A stretch of 38,087 bases of DNA from Phoronis australis. Lineage: Eukaryota > Phoronida > Phoronidae. This document shows, one piece after another, positions 22,001 through 34,000 of this stretch. The stretch lies in assembly GCA_002633005.1 (NCBI GenBank), contig NMRA01000228.1, forward strand, positions 132,107 to 170,193, in the 5' to 3' direction. A program made the position numbers and the translations under genes. Below the pieces are notes generated by a model. That model saw nothing but the letters and a program-made list of their open reading frames with translations. It had not been told where the DNA came from and did no database searches. Within the stretch, counting starts at the first letter, position 1; the number at the start of each line of letters is the position of its first letter.

Positions 22001-25000
22001 TTGGACAAGAAATGTAACTTTTACAACCTAAGAGGTTTGTATAATGTTGCCATGATATGTTCCTCATTAATCCTGTTGAATGTGTAACATAATTGGGCCA
22101 ATTACCAAACCAGTAGGAAGCAGTTGAAGTTTGAGGTAAGCCAAGTGTCATCGTACAAATCTTGACATGCTCCTCTTTTGGTTTCAACTCCTAATGACAA
22201 CACAGCACTTTCTTAACTGAGGCGAGTCCAGATATCAATTTAGTCCATTGCTAAGGATGCCATACTCTTGCATTTCAACTCATAAGCCAACTATCCACCA
22301 CAGTTCAAACAGTTACTAAAACCATTCATTAATGGGTACCAGAGACCCGAGTCTTAGCGCAGATCCCTTATAAACAGGCCTCTTGACAATGGCGGGAATT
22401 TAGTGCTGTGAAATGGGCCAAGTATCTAATGTGTGTTTCCTCGTGTCCCTCATGTTGGTCTGTTGATGTAGTAGCTCACTATTCCATGTTGTAAGCTAGT
22501 TGCATCATCATAATCTGGTTTTAGCCACATTCTTTCAGCTACAGCTTCTAGTGTGAGTTAGCCATGCAGTAAACTATGATGGGAACTTCTTTACATTGAA
22601 TACCTCAAGGGTTGAGTTTGTGTTGACTAAATCGCCGTCACCAATTTTGAAAATTCAAAAACCTACATAGTCTATCTTTTCTCCACTATTGATTGCTTTT
22701 CATGTCCCAAAAAGAAAATGAAAAAATGTAGCCAGGACGCTTTCAAGCCTTTTATTTAGATATGATCTGATAAGAAACAGTAAATTACCCTCACTATGTG
22801 ACCTAGTGAATAGAGTCACTCTGTTGATGGCTATCCCTCTAGTGAGTCTGGAATGTGTATAGAATGTGGGTTGACCACTTGACATTGGAGAAATTCAAAA
22901 AATTACTCTGCCAAATCAATCCCATTATCTCGTTTAAAGGGGATGTTTACAGCTTGCAAAATCTGCATTCTTATGCATGGTGCTTTAAGCAGTTACCATG
23001 CGCTTCAGCACTTTAAGATAAATAATCATGGAAACCCATGTCCACTCAGAGACCAATTCGAATTCAAAGCTCAAAGTCTTTGTTTTAATTACACTATCAA
23101 AACAGCTCCAGATAACAAAAACTGGTTGCATTATTTGGCACAATATGAAGTGCTTCTTTGTCTACAGGTGACAGTGTTTTACCTAGACGACGGTACCACT
23201 AGTGACATGGAATTGGCCATCCTGTCAGCATTGCTCAAGGCAAACAAGACAAATGCTCAGTCCCAACTGGATCTGGCTATGGCGCTTAATCGCTGTGACA
23301 TAGCTCGCACGGAGATCTTCAACTACGCTAATCTTGACTGTTGGAAGGTAAATATCACTATTTTGGTGAACACTTCAATGCTAGCAGTGAATTTACATTG
23401 ATATATAGACTTGTGTACTATTCGCAAAACAGTGGCGGTTTTAGAGGAGGGCCAAGGGGGCCATGGCCAAAATCCTGGCCAATTCCACCCCCCTCCCCCT
23501 GCAAAAAATGTGGAGTTATGTGGAAATTTGCCATGTAGTACACAAGACGCTGAGTCTTTGTTCACCAACGTACCTGTGGATGAGACCATTACTATCATAT
23601 TGGATAGTGTATACCGTCACCCACATTTAAAGCGACCCCCTCACCCTGTCATCACATCTCTGAGATGGTTGTGACGGAGGCAATATTGCTGCTAAAATAT
23701 TTCTTCTCGAATCGAAGAAAAGCGATTTTTGGTTAGATTGCAAAGAAACTGTTTTCAATTGTACTGGTTCAGTTACACAAGGAGAAATAGAGGCTTAACT
23801 GTATCTCCTTAATGATGTTAGTTTAACTCGTTTCAGAAAATAAACCTGGAAGAAGCTATGTTCACAGCGCTAGTTCAGAACCGAGTCGATTTTGTGCAGC
23901 TGTTTCTTGATAATGGCGTGGAACCATCCAAGTTCCTGAATATTCAGAGACTTCACGACTTGTTCAAGCAGGTGAACACATCACATCACTTACAAGACTT
24001 GTAATTCATGATGTGCATTTGAACAATTTAATCAAAATAAAAATTGAAAATGCCAGTTATAATCATCTATAGAATGTTTCAGTTCCACTGACATGTACAT
24101 TAAGCAGATAATTGGACTTTCCTCAATGTTTTTCTGTGACCCGTTTTGACTTTTTGCCATGTTGGGTCATCTCACCTGTCTCTAGTTTAAAATAAGCTAC
24201 AAGTGGTTTCAACTCATCTGAGATTAGTCATTTGTTAAAAACATCAAGACATTTTTTGACATTTGCTCTAGTTCAATGTAAGGGTTTCAAGCTTTTGTAC
24301 ATTAATACATCAGATAAAAAGTATGATAAAAAGTGTGGAAATGAACGTCCGAAGGTATTTGTAAATTTTGTAACCTTTATTAATGTTAGTTTGAATTTTC
24401 TGTTGTGAAGTACTCTGAATTTCTGCGTATTTAGTCATTAATAAGAAATCTTCATTCTTTGTTTCAATTACTTAGGGTATGTTTTGTGTCATCTTACATG
24501 CTACTTTGTTTAATAACTCGGACAACTTCTCAATTGTTATGCAGGTACTGGATGACCCGTCAGTTGATGGTGGGGTGGAGTATTTTAAATCCTATGTCGA
24601 TGACACTGCCGATTCTCAACAGGTATCTATTGTCAGAATTTGGTCTTTGTGACGACGGACAGATAACTTAAGGATTAAAGCAGTCATAACACCACATTCC
24701 ATCCAAGACCCGAAGTTGTGATTAAAATCACTAGCCTAAGGCCTCAACCTGTTCCTTACTGAGATGGGTTTGTAAAGAAATGACATGACTTTGTTATTTC
24801 TTGAGATTATGCTTGAGAAGATGCATTGTAGAGCCTAGTCTCTGGAAATAACGAATTGTTAGTACTTTCAGAGTCCTGAAATTGTTAGTTGAAGGAAAAT
24901 TTTGAGACCAATTTCGTATTCGTTCTTGGTTCAAATCATAGGTCGGTTTTTGGCTTTAAGTTCTGCATGGTTGCATGTACAATGTATGCGTATTCATATA

Positions 25001-28000
25001 ACCAAAATTAAGATTTAACGGATTACACAAAATTTAGTCAGTTGGAAATAGGTATTGACAAGTTAATCCATTATTTTATTGAATGACTTAAAATGATTGC
25101 TTTTAACTTTAAACTGCACGTCCTGTAATTAAGGCGCCAAGTGGTCTGAAAATTGTATACCTAAGTGTACAGGATACCTAGGATAAGGCCAAAAAGGCAT
25201 AGCTGATTCTGTCACTGTTTTTTAAGTCAAGTAAATGTCTTGACAAAGTAGTTTTTAGTTGCTCACTTTTTCAAAAAAGAAAATCCACCTGAAACCACCA
25301 AAAATGATGTGGGATTTTTTACTCGACTCTTACCAGTTCAGAGTGAGGAGAGCTGGCAGCACCGATGTGCCTGCTAGTACTTATTGTCCACAGCTCTTAC
25401 AGATTATCATATGGAATGCACTGGTAATTTTGGGATTTAGCACTCCGGCAATATAGCAGAGCAGTGGAATTCTATTCGAATAAAGTTAATGAAAAAAGCA
25501 ACCATTCAGCATAGTTTGCACTCCACTGCTACTGTTGATTTTGATAGCAAAGTGGAGAGCCTTAAGTTAGTAAAATCAAAAATTTGTCACTTATCTTTGT
25601 GCTGAAGAGTGGTAAATCAGGTATTCTTTTGCTCGTGATACTATACCATCACTCACTACACTCGAGGCACCTTTTATCTTTCAGGTTTGGTGCTCATGCC
25701 ATTTTGGTTATAAGGACAAGTTTGGTGACCAGAGTAATTTGTTGCACACTATTGGACTATGCTTGGTTAAACTGCTGGGGGACCACTACCCAAACACGTA
25801 TGAAGGTAACTATAGTCTTTTTGTGAGCATATGGACCCTTGATACTAATTTCCCCCCCCCCCCTTCTTTCGCCATTTCGGTCTAGTCCACTAATTCCTTT
25901 TTGCCGGACTACACGTCGCTTTCCCAGCCTTCTCATTGGACTATTGTTATCACATGCCTTGAGTTTGGTCAGCTCTTGGCTCAAATAGTCTGTTGTCAAG
26001 TGTTCTTAGGTATTTTCTTTGTTATCCAATATTGTTTTCAGTTCAACTTCTTTTTGATCTTGGCCACATCGTCGTACGTCATAAAACTTATCATCCATTT
26101 TTCCCACTCTCTATCATCGTCTATTCCGGGATTTTCTCGTAGATCCATGTGGCTGGCGCTTTTTATTGCTCATCTTACTGGAGATCATTATTTTTTGCTA
26201 ATTTATTTTGTGTCCTCTATCTATTCCTTGTACTGGTATTCGTCATAATAATGACCTTATATCGCCTACCTTGGTCTTCTTTTCACCTCTGGTAACGAGA
26301 TTGCTATGCACCGCACATATCACTAACATATTACTCGGGACATATGTTGATCATAAATGTTTACATAGTACTGATGTTCATTTTGGCAGGTGCTGACTAT
26401 CTGGCTTCAGGAGTAGTTAGCCCAAATAATAACTCTGAAACTAGATATCGAGTTGTTAATGAGACACAGAGGAGAGCTGGAAGAAGTGAAGAAATGCCTC
26501 TATCTTCAGTAAGTCATCAAGGTAAGTTTTAAAGTGTCAGTGATATATCATTTTCTCCAAAGGTTTGAAAGACATGTAACATTCAAAGAGTTGTAAATGT
26601 TTCTTTCTTCTCAGAAATTTAATGGTGTGGTCAAATTGATATCTCATCAATTTCAGTCGGGTAATCGTTCGTAATGTTAACTCAAATCATTTCAAGCTAT
26701 TTGGCTGTGCTCATTTTCTTTTTGACCAACCTGATAGTGACGACTTATCAGGAAGGTGACTTTGCAACATAAATCATCATTTCGACTATTCAAATTTTAT
26801 ATCAGGTTGTCTGTTAACAAGTTCACATAATCATTTTCGCTGGATATTTTTGGCAAATATTGAGCATGCAGTGTGTCTATGTGAAGGTAATGTTACCATA
26901 ATTCACATATTTGCTCAAAAACAAGTCGCAAATTGTTATTTATGCGCCTTAATTTATCTACTCACGGTGTGGATGCACATTGTAGTCATCTCTCTCTGAA
27001 GTCTGTGCCACAACTGTCTCCTAATTTAATGTGTACATCTAAACAATTGAGAATATAACAGGGACGGAGAAAATCTGGCAACTCATCAATTATGACGAGA
27101 TAAGTATTCACACACTGAGATAGCTTGTCCATTCAGTTCTATGCTATTCAGCTATTCATTGGGGGGGGGGGTGGCAATCAAACAATTTTCTTATCACCAG
27201 GACCACGAGCCCTTTGTTAAGATGGCACAGTTGAATGATTAAGAATAGAGTTCTCAAAAAACTACTCTCACTGGTCTTGCATGTCAATTTCAAAAGACCT
27301 TTTAATTGTATGTGAGTAACACCCATGATTTACAACTGTCCAAAATTCTAAGCCACTGTTGGGACTAGTTTGGGACTAGTTACCCCCAAGCCCAAAATTT
27401 CATCCAAAGTGACAACAACAGGACATTTTGTGAGATTTTTTAAGTCACATTTGCTTGCGTCATTTCAGACTGTGGGATTCCTGGTCCAAATCAATACAAT
27501 GATACCAAGTTTGATAATCCTGAGAGGGAGCTGTTACTTTGGGCAGTGCTGCTCAACAGATATGAACTGGCGGAGATGTTCTGGAAAAGTGGCACTGATC
27601 ACATTGGTTAGTACATTGTCTACTCTGAAAAAGTTATTTGTTGATAAATCCAGACTGTGGAAAGCTGTTAGCTGTGCATTCAAGGCTTGGCTGCACATGA
27701 TGAGCAAAATCAACATGTTCTACTTGCGATATGGAATAATAATTGCTTGACAGCGTGACTGCCTGACCGTCTCACATACTTTACAGATTCTGGTTGGTAT
27801 GCTGCATTGGTAGAGATTGTTTGTTTGGGTTGTTTTCAGGTACCGCTCTGACAGCTAGTGCCCTCTTCAGGTCATTGTCTAAAGTAGCCTCATCAGATGA
27901 GGTGATCGATCTCAGCCAAGAGTACCTAGAGAATGCAGCGTGAGTTAAGCTTAGCAACACATAATACCTGACCTGAACTTAAACTGTTCTTGAAAATTAA

Positions 28001-31000
28001 TGTTCAGGGCTGTTGTTTAGCTGGTTGCAAAGTGCAACCAATAATTTGTTTCTCTGATGAAATTCAATTTTTCAAATTAATGTCTATTAATTTTTCTATT
28101 TGTAATTTTTCGTATTTCTGAACATCACCTGAAGTTTGTTGTCTAAATTTGCTGAGGAGGTGGTAATTTACTGAGAGCAACAATGGGCATACAATTTGTC
28201 TCCTAGCTATTCACAGTCATCTGAGGTTTGTTCTTTTTCTTCACTTGCCAGTAAATTTGAGCAACTGGCCCTCGGAGTTCTGAACGAGTGCCATCAGAAG
28301 GACAAAGGCTTAACACAGCTGTTACTGGTACGTGAAATTGAGAGCCTAGGTAACACTACAGCTCTGGGGCTGGCTGAGAACGCTCACAGGATGGACTTTA
28401 TGGAGCATGCCTCCTGCCAGGCCAAGATTAACACTGTGTGGAAGGGTAACATGGCTCTCTACACATCATACTGGAAGGTGAGCTTCATGCTTGTTGTCTT
28501 GGCATTTTGACCTGGGTCTTTATCTCCATCTGTTGGTCGTGTTGTCAGACATGCTATAGCAACCTGGACTGAAATGCACTACAGATCTAGAGTTGGGAAA
28601 TAAATTGCAAATAGATTGACAAACCTGCATACTTATACATTTCATCACTAGCAAGTTTTAATTTTACCTAAAATGCATTCAGATCGTGAACGTTCCCTTT
28701 AAACAAGAATCCTAGACCAGGTGTAGCTTCCAATGTGAGTTAGTGATGCAGTTAATTAAATTGTACACCATGCTGGAAACAAATTTCCATTGAATAGCTC
28801 AATGCTTGGATTTTTGTTGACAAAATCGTTATTACTTAACTAACTTTGAAAATTCAAGAGCCCCATACTCTCACTATGTGACCTAGTGAATAGAGTCACT
28901 CTTTTGATAACAATCCTCCTATGATTGTGAATGGAATGTGGTGGTCCAGTTGACTTGGTGACATTGGAGAAATTCAAAATACTTCTCCAAATCGATCTTA
29001 ATACCACAATATTAGCCACGAATGGCAGATACAACCGTGTAATAACCCATAAAGTTATCTCACTAGTGAGATAACATTTTGACGGGAAACCGAGGCCAGA
29101 TTCTAACCCAGGCGTCAAGAGTTTTGAGTCGCCGTCTTTACCATTACACCACTCAGCGGCTGACGTCATCGAATGTGAAAATAGTAAATGAGCACGTGCA
29201 ACAATCGCATGTTCAGCAAAGAGCATTGCACTGACATTTATACGCTATGAAAAATATGACGCCTAATTTCCATAAAAATGATATTTTAATTCAGTGAAAT
29301 TTTTTTCTCGTGTTCTCTCACTTGTAAATCACCGATCTCCAATTTGAATGCGGGTATCGTGTCGTCGGGATCCTTTGACTTGAGCATTTTACTCAGTTAC
29401 TATTGGTAACCTACTTTAGCAGACGATGATTTCCCGGTGGAAGTTTGGCGTGATAAAATGTGTAGTAAGCTATAATAGTTGCTAAACCTTAATTTATAGA
29501 TTCACTTCATTTCTATTTTCTTTAAATTTCCAATTGGTTTTGAGTAAAAGGTTTGACAAAAATAGCTCGGCTTTTCTTAAAAGGTCACAACCTCCGACCC
29601 CGGGCCTCTGACATAGAAGGTAGTTACAAAGCCGAGGCGAGTCGAGAAAGGTAGATCGATTCATTGCAATGTTTCTCGTTTAGTATGTGGTATAAATAGA
29701 TTATTACACGTTCTCAGTTGTTATCCCCCTTATCTAGAGCCCTCGTGGATTTTGGAGAATTATCACCCTCGGGGCTCTAGATAACGGGGGGATAACAACT
29801 TCGCCATGTAATAATCTATGTATATCTCGTTTTAAGGGGATGTTTACAGCATGTTAAAAAATATCTTATCCAGTTTTCGTTTAAGTATTACTTACTATCA
29901 TTGTGCTTTTATTGGGTTAATGTCCGCTTTGTTGATATTGTGTGTTGTAGATTATTCTTGCTATGCTGATTCCATTGTTTGTGCCACTCATCAAGTATGT
30001 GCACACTAAGAGAGCTGGATACGAGGGAGATGAAATTGACTGTGATGAGCACGAGGAGTTGACCCGAGACGAACCTGGGCCTTCAAATGTTGATGGTGGT
30101 GAAGCGTCAAGTGATGTTAAATTCTCTGGTATGAAACAGAGAACCGTTAAAGGCCGCCTGAGACTGCATGCTGGTAGAAAGGGTGTAAAGAAGTTGCGTG
30201 AAGTTTCCTTGACTGGCCAGTCTGTGAACAAGATTGGATTGTGCGATGCTGTGCATTATTTCTATACAGCACCTGTTACAAAGTTTATGTTCAACATTGT
30301 AAGTAGTTAATCAAGTGAGCAGTGGTCAGATAGCAGTGCATGTCGCAAACAGCTGTGCAATGAAACATGACACTTTATCTAAATGTTAACAAATACTAAT
30401 TAAAGTGTTATATATTTCTAGAAGATATGTTACTATCTTGGGTTACCAATTTGTGTATGTAGGAGTTTTCTTATGACACACGCTCTTGTGTAGGCACACA
30501 ATGCAGCAGCTGCCTGATATTTATTGCAATAGCGAAGAGATCATATATTATATAGAACATTAATTGAACATTTGTTCCTGGATCTTTGATCAGACACATC
30601 TGTCATCATCATAGGAGAAAAATTGAAAACAAATGGCCACAAAAACTTTTAAAAAAATTTAAAAAGTTGCTGAGATTTTTATCAGATACTACAGACTAGA
30701 GACCCAAGACTAAGAATACAATTTGAGGATGCGCTCTTGCTCTGATTGTCTTGTCTGTTCAGACTTCAGCTCTCAAATTTTATTGACCAGTTCTAGGCGC
30801 ACAATATTATGACAAACTTGGCTCTGCTAATTTTTCTTCCGTGATGACACTAAAAAGTGTTCTAGTATTGAAGCAACTGAAGATATCGATGCACTGACAG
30901 TCATCTAGACCATGTGTGCAAACTATTCGGGCTATGAACAACATGTTACATGACTTTAAGTAAGTTACAATTGGCTGAATCCAGTATAGATTTCAATAGC

Positions 31001-34000
31001 ATTAGGTAAGTGCAGTCTACTTAGATATACATCATTACATACTACCATATTTGTTGTGTTCCAGGTCTCTTACTTAATATTCCTTGGTATATTCAGCTAC
31101 TTCCTGTTGATAGAGTTATGTCCCCTGTATGAAGTGAATGACGTCTGCCGCTATGGCTCTCCACCAGGATACCCATCACTTATTGAGTATGTCACGTGGG
31201 CTTGGTGCTTTACACTCATCTGTGAAGAATGTCGACAGGTAATGCTCTCTGGAAGGAGATAGTTAATATTCATTTGGCCGTTTGGCTTTCTTTGATTTCC
31301 TCAATGTGAATTTGGTCATTTGAGCACTCCATTTATGTTACTTATGTTACTCGGCAAGCCTCCGGATTTTGACGAAATTTCCAGGAGGTTTTGCCCATGT
31401 CATCAACCTGAGACTTGTGTAGGATTTGCTATTTCTGTAATTTTCCTGCATATTTCAGTGTTTGCGGCAAGTGTGTGAAGCTGTGTTGTGGATAGCCCCA
31501 AACTCCTTCAAAAACTGCTCCTGTTTTGGGATGAACAAGATTATTTGCTGCAAGCTTGCAACATGTTTGCAGCATATATTTTGTTTTTTTGTACAGAATT
31601 AGCAGTGACTGCAAAGCATTAAAACACTGGCTGAAAGACTTGGTTGCATGGTACATTGTTGTCCTTGTCATGATGCTTGACAAAAGACTGGGAACACTTG
31701 TTTTGCATTTGGAAACCAGTGTTGTCGGGATAGAGTTAACATTAAACGAGAGGTGCATTTTTCATTATCTACCTTTTTGCTAAGCATCAGTCTGAATTTT
31801 TTTCTCAAATGCTTCATCTTAAGATGTTTATCGGACTCTTACTCCAGGTATTTATGATCGAGCAACCGATTCATCTTGGCATTGGTCATAAATGTCCGCT
31901 TTTGCACTGACCAGAGTTGTATAATTGCAGACGATTATCGTTTCATTTGTATGTCTTGTTTATTTGTGACTTTGCTTTTGCCTGAGTGTTGCAGGTTTTG
32001 ATTAAACCATTTTAACATCTGCTTAGCAATGATTTATACTACTAAAAATAGCCAGATAAATTATAAAGCCTTTATGTAAGTCTCTAACTGGAATTTTTAG
32101 TGTTCGTGCTCACAAAATGTTTTGGTCTGCATCCTGTCTGCTATTAGTCAGTACATTTCCTTGTCTACTGATTTTCTCATGAACTGCTCAACAGGTTTGA
32201 ATGAAATTTGATATGTGGTGAAAATATGTCGACAATGATTGCTATTTGGTCAAATTTGATGCTCATGACTGTTTTTGTGTTCGCAACAAATTCCTTGCTT
32301 TGTCCGTCAATTCGTGGTATAATGACTTGATTGGTTGGTATGTAGCAGGAATGCTCCAGCTCAAGTCAATTTTGGCACAGATTTGATAGCATTGCTTCAG
32401 GTTAGTGTGGGGTCGCTAGCGTGGCAAGGCCATGGATTTCAGGCTACCATGACATTGCCATGAGTTACACACTATTGACCCAATCCCTCATTTCATCGCT
32501 GCACAATACAAATGAGAATTTGAATGCTTGAAAAGGTTACGAGGACTTTTTGATGGCCTTTGCTTACCAGTTATTACTGCTTTGACATTGTAATTCACAG
32601 ACCATTTTACTTGCACTTGTTTAAATCCCAAGGCCTGTTCGCACTTAGCGATTTGCCTGCAGCAGAAGCAGCGAGCATGACAAATTGCTAAATGCCATGA
32701 TGGCAGTTGTAGACTTGACAGTTGAGCGACGCTTTGCTGCATCTTCAACAGTAGGTCCACATTAATTTTAGTGATTGGTCTGCTGTACAATGTAACTGCA
32801 ACTCCCTGCAACTACGTATTGCAGAGAAATAACTAAGTGTGGACAGGCCTTTGAAATTTAATACTCGTTGCCATAAGTATTTGTATCTGATATGAAATAC
32901 ACCCATGTTTTAAGAATGGTAGATGATTTAGTGCCCGGTCTCTGTAATTTTTCTTTCTCATTATGATAGGAACTATTCTTTATGCAGAAGATAGGAGTTA
33001 TTACTCTCTCACAAAGAATAACTGTTGTGCCATAGATTTTCGTAACCCCATCTGGTATAGGTGCATTTGGCGTTGACTAGGAAATTTTCCTGTAAACTCA
33101 CAAAGTTTGCCAAGACAGGACCTCACAGTTGTGCACCTATTGTTTAGCCACTGGTCCACTGAGCACTTACCTTCATATAAATCGGCACAAGTCATTTCAT
33201 GTTCATTGTAACAATTGATTGTTTTTCATTGGTTGCGTGAAATTTCACATCTTCCAGGTATTTGTCCGTGAACCCAGAAGTCTGAGGTACAAAATAAAGG
33301 ACTGGTTTCATGATGTGTGGAACAAGTTTGACCTGGTTGTGTACACCATGTTCGTGCTGTCCATCATCTTAAGACTGACACTGACCTCTGAAGGCTTCCT
33401 CTGGGCCCGCATTACGTATAGCCTCACTCTCGGATTGGGCTTTGTCAGATTCCTCCACATGTTCTTTGTTAATAAAAACATCGGGCCGAAGGTCATCATG
33501 ATTAGACGCATGGTAAAAATTTAATCATATTTTGCTCTATTTACTTTTAAAGGAAGTGTACTGTTGGTAGCACTTATCACATCACTGATAATTAGAACCA
33601 GCTGTTTTCAGACTATTCTGTGTCTGCATGTTTTGTTGTCATTTCAACGATAAATCCATTATTCTTCTAAGCACCGACCCACAAAACAGTCTGAAATTTT
33701 TCTTTTAGGTCACTGACCTGATGTTCTTCTTCCTAATCCTGGTGGTATTCATTCTCAACTATGGTGTCATGCAGCAGGCCTTACTGTTCCCTAACAGTGA
33801 CCCCTCTTGGACCGTTCTGAGAAAAGTTGTAGAGCAGCCATACTGGGGTTTATATGGAGAACTCTTCTTTGAAACATTTGAAGGTATGACTTGAATTGAC
33901 AGGTGACTATTGTGTTTGAAGATAGGTGTTTAAATGACAGTTGACTTAATGCAAACTTATTAATTTCCAATAATTCCCATTCATTCAGGCAATATACAAT

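Noticed and set aside
22943-23401. 152-codon frame taken as a whole gene
   Set aside because: Only 23168-23347 (after the TCTACAG acceptor) matches TRPM; the rest is intron reading through by chance.
25901-26248. 115-codon hydrophobic open frame in an intron
   Set aside because: It comes from T-rich intron sequence (Phe, Leu, Ile, Ser runs), has no domain motif, and lies between well-matched exons 11 and 12.
26501-26521. Alternative donor GTAAGT at 26509 in exon 12
   Set aside because: It would end the exon in phase 0, while exon 13 needs phase 1, so use of it would shift the frame before MHR4.
28840-29226. Minus-strand frame of 128 codons
   Set aside because: It crosses repeat R and the SINE head and has no protein motif.
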